64,000 nucleotides of DNA. Origin: Helicobacter enhydrae. GTDB lineage: Bacteria > Campylobacterota > Campylobacteria > Campylobacterales > Helicobacteraceae. Made by a program: the position numbers and the translations under genes. Positions 8,601 through 17,462 of this stretch are shown here, one piece after another. Each line of letters starts with the position of its first letter. Within the stretch, counting starts at the first letter, position 1. The stretch lies in contig NZ_CP016503.1 of assembly GCF_001693335.1 (NCBI RefSeq), positions 1,530,791-1,594,790 on the forward strand. The letters are read 5' to 3'. The notes below the pieces were generated by a model. That model saw only the letters and a program-made list of their open reading frames with translations, did no database searches and was not told the origin of the DNA.

Positions 8601-10620
8601 CCCAAATAGTGCCGGAAGTGGTGCTACTCCAAAAACTGAAATTCTTTTGGGAGGCACAGCAGGAGAACAAGGACAAACAAATGGCAAAGCCACCCTTACA
8701 CTCCAAGGTGCGACTAACACTATCACTACACTTACTGCCAACGCCACAGAATCCACTCTCAATCTTACAAAAGGGACTGCTACTATCACAACCACAGAGA
8801 TTGGAAATGGAAGCACTCTCAATCTCCAAGCCCCAAATGGCAAAATCAAAACAGACACCCTCAAGCTTAGTGCCAATGCCACATCTGCCACCCTCAATCT
8901 CTCAAGCAATGCAGAGACTAATCTAGGGACAACCCACAACTTCAACCTCCTCACGATTGGAACAAGTGGCGGAACAACTGCTGGCACAGGACTCACTGCC
9001 AATAACCTCACCTTTGTTGTCTCTGTGGATACTCAAGCGACTCAAGGTGACACCAAAAGCACAATCGGAGGAGTGGCTACAAAATCAGATGGCACCTACG
9101 GACACGCCTATTCCGATAGAATCATCGTGCATAATGTAGGAGACAATTCTCAAGCCAAATCCGCCAACCTTGCCGTTGCTATCGACCCTAGCCAAACTTC
9201 AAGCATCCACTACACAAAAGGCAAAGGCACAGAAGCATTAGACAACATTGCCGTTGCTACAATCAAAAACAAAAATGGCACAACTAGCACAACTGATCCC
9301 CTAGTCAATCTCACCTCTGTTGAAACAATCAATGGTGGAGAAAAGATTCAAGTCGAATTCGTCAAAGTAGCCACAGATGCAAATGGCAAAGTCAATGGGG
9401 CAAATGGCAAAGTTGATAGCACTGCTAGCAACAATACCTACACCACCTACTTCCTAGGCAAAGCAATCAGTCTAGGAGTGGATAACACCACCCAACAAGC
9501 TCTCACTTCTGCTCTCTCTATCAATTATGATTTATACATTGCAAACCTCAATTCTCTTAACAAACGAATGGGAGAACTTAGAGACAATCCTTACACTCAA
9601 GGAGTATGGGCTAGAGTGTTTGGAGGACTCCAAGAATCTAACTTTGGATTGGGAGCACGCACAAGCTATGTGACTGCTCAAGGAGGATATGATTATGCAC
9701 TAGAAACAGAGGGTGCCAAAAACTACATAGGACTTGCATTCTCTTATATGCACTCTAAGGGTGAGAGCAACAAAGCCACTCAAGCTAGCAATGCAATCAA
9801 TGTGAGTGGTATCAATACTATCTATCTCTCCAATATCCAATCAAGTGGATATGAAATTGCTCTTTATAATTCTTATGTGAGCAATGTAGGTCTTTATAAT
9901 GACACAATTGCTAAACTCAGCTATATCACTTCTGATTTTTCTTTGAGCAATAGTAGTGATCACAACAACACTGCAAACAATCTAGGATTCACTCTCTCCA
10001 ATGAAGTGGGTTATCGTTTCATTCTAGGAGAACAACAAGATTATTTCATTGATCCACAATTAGAGTTAAGCTTAGGTTATCTCAATCAATCTGACTTCAC
10101 CACCAAGATGAAAACTAGAAGTGGTAAAGGTAATCAACTCAAAGCACTCCAAGAGAGTGTGTTTTTGGCTAGAACTAGACTAGGAGCTAGTTTTGGTAAA
10201 AAGATTGTAGAACAAGACAAAAACATCTCTCTTTATGTTGGAACATTCTATGAATATGATCTTGTCACAGGAGGATCTAATAAACTCACTACAAGCACAA
10301 CAAAAGCTTACAATCCTGAGTTTGCTTCCAATGGTAGAGTGGTTTTAAATGTAGGAAGCAATCTAGAGCTTAATCAATCCACTAGAGTCTATGTGGATGT
10401 AGAGAAAAGCTTTGGAGACAAACTAAGGACACAACTCCAATTCAATCTAGGAGCTAGATATAGCTTTGGAGAAAAAACAAGCATTGAGAATGCAAAAGCA
10501 CAAACCACTGCTCCTTTGAGAGTAGGAAATACTCCTACAGAGGAAACAGAAAAAGCTCAAATAGTTCCTACTACCCCCAACAAAGCCAAAGACACAGGGA
10601 CAAAGGCGACTAATCAGTAG
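5668..10620 (+). CDS. Large autotransporter (type Va secretion), 1650 residues
   Basis: A very large autotransporter. ATG 5668 is chosen because AAAGGAGG lies at 5657-5664; translation from an upstream TTG would add 23 residues with no binding site. Residues 1-37 are a long signal sequence (basic start, then 'LIATSLALALSVSVASA'). The passenger, about 40-1290, is Thr/Asn/Gly/Ser-rich with repeating beta-strand phrases such as 'TFNFNGNNGTLDLKNSTG' and 'TITFKGTGTNG', as in a right-handed beta-helix. The C-terminal barrel starts near 1310 (GVWARVFGGLQESNFG) and its last strand ends 'LGARYSF' at Phe1600. Unusually, a polar Lys/Thr/Pro-rich tail of 50 residues follows. The passenger function cannot be assigned; adhesion or colonisation is the usual role of such Helicobacter proteins. 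It stands alone. Confidence 0.85.
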   Translation: MKTTQRNRIDKNLVRGGAYKPLIATSLALALSVSVASATDANCPSGNTSAICYKTNGAGTFTQSTITFGKTGTASSEFNQLQLNVASVAQTISNLTFQFKQSGGRGNPTQPQDNTSTLSVSGNDAQIKLINKGDKGLQLGNGQGTLTIDFGGYWEGSRSRKAILNFEGKTPANGDTSGTALKGNLKVLAGGSSGNAVEATFNGDMVGNINISYHSVDGYNFYFNDVATNFTFKNGAKLKGNVEAKIAKGGQNFTFDSGGIEGDIQSYGFNAIGKDKGSVANRGGDTNVNITFKDSGASIKAGGKTSKREILASAGFLSNTHNGAYNRILFRNDGQIGENGGDNKRMSIIAHTRGWRHPSEANNFILFQKQATLYLDKLVVEHYVASDRRNVISLDFENVNRTDSTTNTLDITKIEVRGPQGRNYIGKGLLKFNNGGSEAKDLVINVDENKLTDSSYAKAHTAKGKLTAQRITTTDEGGGTNGIFIENLEVTDGIFSKGGSQRNIVFANHLTIKGGVYSQNGGSNIISIGSGSNGNGKNSNKIGGSGIAYDGHTMKDIGHTRNDMDHSLYTARDGTNILNLEDSATLDFEKRVQHTWDAIKTEFNLNGTSNTITFKGTGTNGSDGNQISNVGLEVGGTSAAKPKDGVIFNFNGNNGTLDLKNSTGATSGEGYIVVGQNTGDKNARLIFNVNQNATIRGNIITQGGQKLDQPNTTTFNIANGKSAEVQGNIKNQKATQASSSYEATDSAQTIFNFSTLAEDSASSRDAVAGTTLKIKNIENTSGDIEFNFNVNNAKVDKTSDGNDSKITTTNSGATTTFNLNNANATITQAIESTNGGHTYLNFNKAGESILTLTGGITAKDGSSGDVGGLTSIVVGDTESPEQSVNAIIKGNVTTQGHGSTTITFNSKDSSLTIKNATDNQETNIVHTAGTLEIDFHSQNGTFKNKVTTNNAGTTKIQVTAGQGEKGNSGIFEKEIQTTPNSAGSGATPKTEILLGGTAGEQGQTNGKATLTLQGATNTITTLTANATESTLNLTKGTATITTTEIGNGSTLNLQAPNGKIKTDTLKLSANATSATLNLSSNAETNLGTTHNFNLLTIGTSGGTTAGTGLTANNLTFVVSVDTQATQGDTKSTIGGVATKSDGTYGHAYSDRIIVHNVGDNSQAKSANLAVAIDPSQTSSIHYTKGKGTEALDNIAVATIKNKNGTTSTTDPLVNLTSVETINGGEKIQVEFVKVATDANGKVNGANGKVDSTASNNTYTTYFLGKAISLGVDNTTQQALTSALSINYDLYIANLNSLNKRMGELRDNPYTQGVWARVFGGLQESNFGLGARTSYVTAQGGYDYALETEGAKNYIGLAFSYMHSKGESNKATQASNAINVSGINTIYLSNIQSSGYEIALYNSYVSNVGLYNDTIAKLSYITSDFSLSNSSDHNNTANNLGFTLSNEVGYRFILGEQQDYFIDPQLELSLGYLNQSDFTTKMKTRSGKGNQLKALQESVFLARTRLGASFGKKIVEQDKNISLYVGTFYEYDLVTGGSNKLTTSTTKAYNPEFASNGRVVLNVGSNLELNQSTRVYVDVEKSFGDKLRTQLQFNLGARYSFGEKTSIENAKAQTTAPLRVGNTPTEETEKAQIVPTTPNKAKDTGTKATNQ

Positions 10621-10718
10621 TGGGATACTAAAGGGGGGAGGGGGTAATTATAAAAGCAAAGGGGCTAAAGGGGAGATAGGAGATCATCATTCCTTGCAAG
10701 AAGTATCGAGCCTTTGGT

Positions 10719-10742
10719 GGGGCATTTGGTGTCAAATGCCCC
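10719..10742 (+). terminator. Perfect 10-bp hairpin downstream of the autotransporter
   Basis: GGGGCATTTG (10719-10728), loop GTGT, CAAATGCCCC (10733-10742) form an uninterrupted 10-bp stem with a tetraloop, 98 bases after the autotransporter stop. Only two T residues follow, so it is a weak intrinsic terminator or a 3' RNA-stabilising hairpin. Confidence 0.45.
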
Positions 10743-10804
10743 TTAGAATGCTCCTACAGACAAATTGTGCTGTTGTTTTCATTTAGATTCTTTAGAATCT
10801 CCTT

Positions 10805-10828
10805 CCTGCCTATTGTCCGATAGGCAGG
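10805..10828 (+). terminator. 9-bp hairpin in the autotransporter 3' region
   Basis: CCTGCCTAT (10805-10813), a six-base loop, and ATAGGCAGG (10820-10828) make a 9-bp stem followed by GGTGTTTTA. It is a plausible second terminator for the long autotransporter message, just before the repeat-rich intergenic DNA starts. Confidence 0.4.
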
Positions 10829-10869
10829 GGTGTTTTACAAAACTCAATACTTAACCCCCCAACACCAAA

Positions 10870-11700
10870 CAAAACCAAAAAACACAAAACCTCACTATTT
10901 CAAACAATCACGGCAAACCGCTTCCCAAACCAAGCTTGTAGAACCAAAAAGGATTCTGAAATTGCCAAAGAGTAGAGTTCCTCTAAACCAATCCCAAAAA
11001 CAAAACTTGGAGATTTGGCAAATTGATTCCTTTGTTTGAGATTGGTTTCGCAGAAGCACACTTTCTGGTTTCCAAATCCCACTTTGCTTTTTTCTATAAG
11101 GGGGACAAGGGGGTTTATTGCGAGGCACCCCCCTTATCCTCCTTAAAATCCCCCAAACCCCTGCCCGCTTTTTGTGTGTTACCCACATTAATTTGACTTT
11201 GTTTTGATTCTTTGGTGTTTTAGATTTGAATCTTGATTTTTAGAATCTCTTTGCAAACTATCAAAAACTCCAAAAAACACAAAACCCTCACTATTTCAAT
11301 ATAAGCACAAACAACTGCTAACCAAACAAACCTTTGTAGAACCCAAAGGATGCCAAGTCAATGTAATCTTGAACGAGCCTTGCTAATGCAATGCTGGGGT
11401 TATGGGGGTTGTTAAGGGGGATAAGGGGAACGCTTGCTATAAGTTCCCCTTGCCCCCCTTAAGAAAAACTCCAAGCCAAGCTTGAAAAACTAGAAAATAT
11501 GCTTTTGCAAAACCAAGCAAAAAAGAGAATCCAATCGATTCTAGAATCACCAAAGAGCATACCCCCCACAAGCCAACTTTGAAATAAACCTCAAGCCAAG
11601 CTTGAGAAACTAGAAAATATGCTTTTGCCAAAGCAATCCCAAAAATAAAACCACAATAGATTCTAGAATCACCCCAACACCACCCTTTTGCCAAAGCACC
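10870..11700 (+). repeat. Dispersed repeat region I (inverted partner of region II)
   Basis: Gene-free DNA (10621-11829) built of repeated modules. Module A (about 11040-11190) and module B (about 11277-11463) each have a near-identical reverse-complement copy, in mirror order, at about 32260-32400 and 31895-32078. Over module B I count only a handful of mismatches in about 185 bases. Each module carries a G-run/C-run inverted repeat: in module B about 20 paired bases surround an 11-base loop near 11413-11463. Smaller repeats contain AAGCTTG followed by 'AACTAGAAAATATGCTTTTGC', present at about 11475 and 11600. 'CACAAAACCCTCACTATTTC' (or a one-base-shorter form) occurs at about 10880 and 11278. 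Reading frames here are repeats of one another and show no protein family, so I call the region non-coding. Confidence 0.75.
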
Positions 11701-11829
11701 TTAGAAAAGCAGTTTCAATCCCCCCATCCCCCCACAAAAAAGATTCCAAAAAACACGCAAGTTTGATAAACCTTGTGAGCTGTGTGCTACAAACGAGCGA
11801 GAGGATCAAGTCTCTAAACTGCTTTTGTG

Positions 11830-14800
11830 TTATTTTGATGATTCTCTAGCACGCAGGGCAATGTCCTTTGCCCCTTTGAAATCTGTTTTGCCCGATCCAA
11901 GCAGCGGGATCGTCTCGACAAGAAAATATTGACTTGGCTTGTAGAGTGCGGGAATAGAGGAGGCTTTGATATGTTGTATCGCTTCTTGATAGGTTGCCTC
12001 ATCTTGCGTTTGTATCAACAAAACCACAGCCTCGCCCTTTTTGGAATCATCAAGTGCGATTGCAAGGACTCTAGTTTGGGCAAACCGCTCATAGGGTGCC
12101 AACAATACACTGATTTCCTCTTCGATTCTGCCTAGACTCACCATCTCGCCACCGATTTTTGCAAAGCGTGAGTAGCGATCTGTGATGTAGAGGAAACCAT
12201 CGCAATCGATGTGCCCTTTGTCCCCTGTTTTATACCAACGGATTCCATCAAGTTGCACAATCACTTCATCGGTTTTTTGTGGGTCGTTGAGATAGCCCAC
12301 CATCACTTGATGCCCTCCCACCAAGATCAGTCCGTCCTCTCCGTGTTTGAGGGCTTCAAGCGTGTGAGGATCGACGATGCGAATCGTAGTGCCCGGTAGT
12401 GGCATACCCACGCTTCCTTGTTTGCTTGCTGTGTGGAGGTGCCAACTTTGTGCGTCAAATTTGTTGGGCAGATTGACACTCACCACAGGGGTGGTTTCTG
12501 TCGCACCATAGCCCTCCAAAATCGGAATATGGAATTTGCTCTCAAAATGTTTGCGTATTTCTTCTTTGAGTTTTTCTGCTCCTGAAACAACGACGCGTAA
12601 GGTCTCAAACATCGCTGATTCTACTTTGGGCGAACGGGTGTAGATGTTGAGAAATGTTGAAGTGCCACACATGATCGTAACTTCGTTTTTGGCAATAGCT
12701 TTGGCGATACCGAGTGCGTCTGTCGGATCGGGGTGTGTGATGCTTGGGATACCTGTCAAAAGGGGTAGAAATGTAGTCACGGTCAAACCAAAGGCGTGGA
12801 ATGGAGGGAGCGAAGAGAGGATCGCATCATCATCTTGAACGCACAAAACATCAGAGATTTGATGGATGTTGCTCATAATGTTGAGATGGTTGAGCATAAC
12901 GCCTTTGGGTGTCCCCTCACTCCCACTACTGAAAAGAATTGTAGCGACAGAATCGATGTCATTTTCTGGTGAAAAATATCGTTTGAGGAGCACACTAGGC
13001 GTGAGGGTCACGGCAAGTAGATAGCCCAAGATCTTGAGTTTTTGGCTTTTGAACTCTTGGGCTAAGTCTTCCATATAGATGAGTGTGGCATCGCCAAAAT
13101 CAAATATGATGCCTTTGTCGCTTAGTTTGTCCAAAAATGTTTTGGAGGTGAATATTTTGCGGATAGAGGAGGCTTCAATCGCGAGTGCAACGGATTTGGC
13201 TCCTGATGTGAAGTTGAGATTGACAGACACTTTTGAAGCCAACAAGATCGCGAGATTGCAGAGCGTGGAGGCAAAAGAAGCAGGGAGTAGTATCCCGATA
13301 CATTCGCTTCGTGGTGCAAATGCGGTGCTTGAGGGTTTGGGGGATTTGTCTGTGTGTGTGCGTAAGCGTTGTGCGAGAAGCAATGTGAGGGCAAGAAGTT
13401 TGCGATAGCTGTATTCTCCGCTGATACTATCTACAATTGCGATTTTGTCTAGATTGGCTTTGGCAGTATTGATCCAAGAATGCCCAAGTGTTGGCATACG
13501 CTTACAATGACTTCTCCAAGCTTGGAAGGAGAGATCAAAGATGATACTTTTGAGCTTTTCTTTGGGGGTGTGGAGATATACAGATTCTCCAAAAGCGATA
13601 GTGATATTGCGTTTGGAAAAAAAGGAATGATTGCGTGCTTGAAACTGCTCACTAGACCTTGAGAAGCTACTCCCCCATAACCCACGAATATAAAACGGGA
13701 TGATCGAAGCTAGATCGGGATTGAGCGATTGACAAATTGTCTCATAGCTTTCTTTGAACTCATTGAGATGTCCGTGCTTTGATACGCTTCCTTCAGGGAA
13801 AAGGCAGACAATCTCTCCGTTTTCTAGATATTGATTGATTTTGGCTGCCACAGATTCTTCTTGTGAGGGGGTGATGGCGATGATACCAAACCGATCTAGG
13901 AACCATTTGATATACCATTTGGAATAGACATTATGCTCCATTGCGAAATACACTCTGCGTGGTATTGCCATTTGCACAATCGCCCAATCGATAAATGATA
14001 AATGATTGCCTAGCAAAAGTGCACCACCTTGTGTGGGGATATGCTCAAAGCCCTCAACCATCAGGCGATAGCGTTGATTGAAAGCTAGAGTGACCAATAA
14101 TCGCACCAACAAAAAAGGCATTTGCACAAGGAGATAAGCTCCATTCCAAAGTATCAAAACACAAGCGATACCAAAAGCCCAGATTGGATTGATTTGAAAT
14201 ACAGAAAACACAATTGCCATCACAAAACAAGCAAACAATGCCAATGCACAGAAAAATAATGCAGTGGCAAGTGTGTTCCCAAGATGTTTGGCGTGGGTTT
14301 GGAATTGGATCAATGCGGTTAAGGGTATAACAAATAACCCAAAGCCCACGCCTAGCAAAAGATAGAGCCATAGCGGGGATTGGGTATCAAAGATGAGGAA
14401 CAATAGACTACTGAGTGCGGTGAGAAGCAATCCAAATGGCACCAACCCCAACTCAAGATAATGCCTTGAAAAACTATAAACAACATAATAGCCGATACAG
14501 ATTCCCGTGCCAATCAAGCTTAGAGGCAATGAGCTCACTGCCTCAAGGCTAAACGATAAAGAATTGGTAGAAAAAACAATATAAATCTGCAGGGCAAAGC
14601 AATACACCGCTAGGCTGATCAGTGGAGCCCAAATCGTTTTTTGGCTCATCATATTGGCTAGACGCGTTTTAAACATCGTGCCTTGCATATAGGCTCCAAG
14701 ATCAAAATGGCTTGTTTGCTCAATCGCTTGAAAAATGGGCAAAGCGTAGGTGAGAAGCACTTCCAAACTTGCCAATGCAATCAGCAAAAACCCCACTGCA

Positions 14801-15333
14801 GAAATGGATTGCAATGCTTGAGCCTGATTGTCTGTGTTGTCAAACAAAAGATGAAAAAGCACAGAAAACAACAAAAACGCTAGAAAAACCCCAAAAATGT
14901 TTGCGGCATTGATGCAACTATTGGCTTGTCCGAGATTTGTGTTGCCCACTAGTTCTTTGATGTAACCCAATTTGGCAGGTAGAAAAAATGCAGATTGAAT
15001 CGCAAAAAGAAAAGTCAAACAAAAAGCCAACCAAAAACTGCCATTGTAATAGCATAGCGTGGTGAGAATGCTTAGGCACAAAAGAGCCAAAGAAGAATAT
15101 ATGATGACTTTTGCTTTGGCGCGCGTGTCGGTCACAAAGCTTGATAGACTAGAGAAGAGCAAAAAAGGAAGGATGGCAAGAATCCCAAGAGCGATAGGAA
15201 GATAGCTATCGCCCACAAAGAGCTGGTAGATGGTGTTTGCCAAAATAACGATGTGCCCATAATGGATCAAAGTGTTCAAAAATCCAATGAGCAAAAAAGA
15301 AAAAAACCCTTTGATCTTGAGTAAGTCCTGCAT
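11830..15333 (-). CDS. aas: LplT-like MFS / acyltransferase / acyl-ACP synthetase fusion (Aas)
   Basis: A 1167-residue inner-membrane fusion enzyme for lysophospholipid recycling. Residues 1-400 are a 12-helix MFS transporter like E. coli LplT, which flips lysophospholipids inward. Residues 430-600 are a PlsC-type acyltransferase with the catalytic NHLSFID box (about 446-452) and FPEGSVSK. Residues 640-1160 are an AMP-forming acyl-ACP synthetase with 'ILFSSGSEGTPKGVM' (near 800), 'YGATETTP' and 'YKTGDKGHID'. In E. coli LplT and Aas are separate adjacent proteins; here all three activities sit on one chain. AGGATAGGA precedes ATG 15333. By family knowledge the product re-acylates 2-acyl-lysophosphatidylethanolamine using fatty acid activated on acyl carrier protein. 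It is oriented with dxr-cdsA behind it. Confidence 0.9.
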   Translation of the reverse strand: MQDLLKIKGFFSFLLIGFLNTLIHYGHIVILANTIYQLFVGDSYLPIALGILAILPFLLFSSLSSFVTDTRAKAKVIIYSSLALLCLSILTTLCYYNGSFWLAFCLTFLFAIQSAFFLPAKLGYIKELVGNTNLGQANSCINAANIFGVFLAFLLFSVLFHLLFDNTDNQAQALQSISAVGFLLIALASLEVLLTYALPIFQAIEQTSHFDLGAYMQGTMFKTRLANMMSQKTIWAPLISLAVYCFALQIYIVFSTNSLSFSLEAVSSLPLSLIGTGICIGYYVVYSFSRHYLELGLVPFGLLLTALSSLLFLIFDTQSPLWLYLLLGVGFGLFVIPLTALIQFQTHAKHLGNTLATALFFCALALFACFVMAIVFSVFQINPIWAFGIACVLILWNGAYLLVQMPFLLVRLLVTLAFNQRYRLMVEGFEHIPTQGGALLLGNHLSFIDWAIVQMAIPRRVYFAMEHNVYSKWYIKWFLDRFGIIAITPSQEESVAAKINQYLENGEIVCLFPEGSVSKHGHLNEFKESYETICQSLNPDLASIIPFYIRGLWGSSFSRSSEQFQARNHSFFSKRNITIAFGESVYLHTPKEKLKSIIFDLSFQAWRSHCKRMPTLGHSWINTAKANLDKIAIVDSISGEYSYRKLLALTLLLAQRLRTHTDKSPKPSSTAFAPRSECIGILLPASFASTLCNLAILLASKVSVNLNFTSGAKSVALAIEASSIRKIFTSKTFLDKLSDKGIIFDFGDATLIYMEDLAQEFKSQKLKILGYLLAVTLTPSVLLKRYFSPENDIDSVATILFSSGSEGTPKGVMLNHLNIMSNIHQISDVLCVQDDDAILSSLPPFHAFGLTVTTFLPLLTGIPSITHPDPTDALGIAKAIAKNEVTIMCGTSTFLNIYTRSPKVESAMFETLRVVVSGAEKLKEEIRKHFESKFHIPILEGYGATETTPVVSVNLPNKFDAQSWHLHTASKQGSVGMPLPGTTIRIVDPHTLEALKHGEDGLILVGGHQVMVGYLNDPQKTDEVIVQLDGIRWYKTGDKGHIDCDGFLYITDRYSRFAKIGGEMVSLGRIEEEISVLLAPYERFAQTRVLAIALDDSKKGEAVVLLIQTQDEATYQEAIQHIKASSIPALYKPSQYFLVETIPLLGSGKTDFKGAKDIALRARESSK

Positions 15334-15392
15334 TCCTATCCTTTGTTGATGAGTTTTTGCATTGTAACAGAAAAGATGCGCGATGGATGATG

Positions 15393-16493
15393 TTAGGTGT
15401 GCGTGGCAATCGCTGATCGCGTATAGAGACGAATCTCTTGATCAAACTCTTTGATCTCTTGGATGGAGGCAAGAGAGGGGAGGGTGTCGAAGCGATTGAA
15501 AGCAAGCAAAACCAAATCAAGCATTTTTCCAAAGTTGTATTTGCCTTGCAAAAACCCATCTACCGCGACTTCATTGCTTGCATTGAGGATGATGCCGAGT
15601 TTGGGTTGTGCTAGAAGATGTGTTTTGAGTTGCCAGAGTGGATAGCGTTGCGGATCGATGGTCTCAAATCGGAAGCTTGGGCAGTCTTGCAAATCTAGCG
15701 TGGGGATGAAAGAGCGTTGCGCGGCTTGGAGGGGATCCAAAGCATAGGAGAGTGCAAGTTTCATATCAGGTTTGGCAAGGTGCAAACTGATTGAGCCATC
15801 GCAAAATGCAACCATTGCGTGGATGAGGGATTGGCGTTCGATCAGGGCGTCGATGTGTGGAGTGTGAAACAGATACGCCCCCTCAAGCAGTTCAAAAAGC
15901 TTGTTTGCCATACTTGCAGAATCGATAGTGATTTTTTGCCCCATTTTCCAATTTGGGTGCTTGAGGGCGTTTTGGGCGTTTTGGGTGGGGATGTGTTGGA
16001 TAGGCGTGTCGCGAAACGCCCCGCCACTTGCGGTGATGTAGAGTTGTTTGAAGGGGTGGTTTTGGCACAAATGCCACAGGCTAAAATGCTCACTATCGAC
16101 AGGGATGATCGCTTGGGTGTCGATGAGCCACCCCCCACTCACTAGACTTTCTTTGTTGGCAAGGGCAACGCGTTTCCCCAATGAGATCGCATGTAAAGTC
16201 GGCTCCAATCCCGCAAACCCCACAAGTGCATTGAGCACAAGGGAGCTATCTGATGCACTGATTGCTTCAATCATCCCCTCTTGCCCCCAAAACACTTTGG
16301 CTCCACAAGGATTGAGCTTGTCGATGTCTTTTTGGTCTGCGATGGCGACAAAGCGTGGTTGTAACTGCTTGATTTGCTGATTGAGGAGATCGATGTTTTT
16401 CCCTGCTACAAGGGTTTGTATGGGAATGTTTAGCTGTTGTGCGACTTCTATAGCACTACAACCAATAGAACCCGTGCTTCCTAAGAGAATCAT
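15393..16493 (-). CDS. dxr: 1-deoxy-D-xylulose 5-phosphate reductoisomerase
   Basis: A 366-residue cytoplasmic enzyme of the MEP isoprenoid pathway. It converts 1-deoxyxylulose 5-phosphate to 2-C-methylerythritol 4-phosphate with NADPH. The nucleotide-binding loop MILLGSTGSIG opens the protein. ALANKESLVSGG, the metal-ligand phrase PVDSEHFSLW (near residue 140), TASGGAFRD and the substrate-loop phrase MANKLFELLEGAYLF are diagnostic. The start is ATG 16493: an upstream in-frame start would lie inside cdsA, whereas 16493 gives the TAATG one-base overlap with the cdsA stop and places the Rossmann loop at the N-terminus, as in the family. It is co-transcribed with cdsA. Confidence 0.95.
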   Translation of the reverse strand: MILLGSTGSIGCSAIEVAQQLNIPIQTLVAGKNIDLLNQQIKQLQPRFVAIADQKDIDKLNPCGAKVFWGQEGMIEAISASDSSLVLNALVGFAGLEPTLHAISLGKRVALANKESLVSGGWLIDTQAIIPVDSEHFSLWHLCQNHPFKQLYITASGGAFRDTPIQHIPTQNAQNALKHPNWKMGQKITIDSASMANKLFELLEGAYLFHTPHIDALIERQSLIHAMVAFCDGSISLHLAKPDMKLALSYALDPLQAAQRSFIPTLDLQDCPSFRFETIDPQRYPLWQLKTHLLAQPKLGIILNASNEVAVDGFLQGKYNFGKMLDLVLLAFNRFDTLPSLASIQEIKEFDQEIRLYTRSAIATHT

Positions 16494-17284
16494 TAACTGA
16501 ATGGGAAAAGGAGGGAGAGTAGGCAATACATTGCAATTCCTCCAAACAAGATTCCATCAAATCTGTCCAAAACCCCGCCGTGTCCGGGCAAAAGATTGCC
16601 ACTATCTTTGACTCCTGCCATCCGCTTGAGATAGCTCTCAAACAAATCTCCCATAATTGAGGTGATCGCGACAAACGCAGTGATCACAAGAGAGGAGATA
16701 AATCCACCGCTAGGTCCGATACCTAGCCAAAGCCCAAAACAAATGCCACAGAACAATCCTGAACCCACGCCCTCTAGCGTTTTGTTGGGTGAAGTTGGGC
16801 TAAGCGGAGTGTGTCCGATCAATTTCCCTCCGAAGTAGGCAGTTGTATCTGTGATAGCTACGGTGATAATAAGCCAAAGCAGACAAAAAATCCCCATTGT
16901 TCCCATTTGGGTATAAAGAGAGAACAAAACCAAAAAAGGAAGTGTGGGGTAGAGGAGTGGAAAAAGATATTTGGGAGAAAAAGATGTTTTGTAAGCGAGT
17001 ATCCCTGCAACAAACGCTGCACCCATAAGACCGGATTGAACGGGATTGGAAGAGAAAAATGCAACAATCCAAATCAGCACTGCACTCAAATAAGCAAAAG
17101 GGCTAGGTTTGAGAGAAAATAGGCGTAGGGATTCGTGGAATGCGACGAGATAAAACACGCCCAAAGTCGCCCATATCAAAATAGGGTTGTGATAATAAAG
17201 AATGACTGCAAGTAGCAGTATCAATCCGACACCAGTGTAATAACGCTTGATTTCTTGTGGGTTGAAAATTTTTTGAAAATTCAT
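16493..17284 (-). CDS. cdsA: Phosphatidate cytidylyltransferase (CDP-diglyceride synthase)
   Basis: A 263-residue polytopic membrane enzyme that makes CDP-diacylglycerol from phosphatidate and CTP, the branch point for phosphatidylserine/ethanolamine and phosphatidylglycerol. About seven hydrophobic segments are visible. The CDS signature runs from YLKRMAGVKDSGNLLPGHGG to LDRFDG near residues 215-245, with the Lys-Asp and His-Gly-Gly...Asp-Arg-x-Asp residues intact. The start MNFQKIFN is at 17284. It overlaps dxr by one base; the cdsA-dxr pair is common in bacteria. Its product feeds the pathway ended by psd at 44.6 kb in this window. Confidence 0.95.
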   Translation of the reverse strand: MNFQKIFNPQEIKRYYTGVGLILLLAVILYYHNPILIWATLGVFYLVAFHESLRLFSLKPSPFAYLSAVLIWIVAFFSSNPVQSGLMGAAFVAGILAYKTSFSPKYLFPLLYPTLPFLVLFSLYTQMGTMGIFCLLWLIITVAITDTTAYFGGKLIGHTPLSPTSPNKTLEGVGSGLFCGICFGLWLGIGPSGGFISSLVITAFVAITSIMGDLFESYLKRMAGVKDSGNLLPGHGGVLDRFDGILFGGIAMYCLLSLLFPFS

Positions 17285-17462
17285 CGTGACTCCAAAGCTT
17301 GTAGTGAAAATCTCTAATCATATCACAAAAATATCAAGGCTTCCAAATTTGTAGGGGTGCATTGTGTTTGGGGGTTTCGGATGTGCCGACTTGTTGGCAA
17401 AAAGATTCTAGAATACTCATTGAGAGAGGGTGCCAAATGGGCGTTTGGATCTGACACCTCCT

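Noticed and set aside
5653..9011. Many long frames opposite or out of phase within the first autotransporter passenger
   Set aside because: Low-complexity Thr/Asn/Gly codons produce open shadow frames; the main frame has signal peptide, passenger and barrel.
7200..9500. Repeated short phrases in the autotransporter that could suggest a CRISPR-like or tandem array
   Set aside because: The repeats are protein-level beta-helix repeats of uneven length without fixed spacers.
10830..11694. Several short reading frames on both strands in repeat region I
   Set aside because: They consist of repeated translated phrases produced by the DNA repeats, lack ribosome sites and match no family; the same happens in region II.
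17285..17462. Possible small gene or RNA between mqnD and cdsA
   Set aside because: Only short imperfect inverted repeats (CCAAA/TTTGG) near 17430 are seen; no promoter-like element or frame with a binding site.
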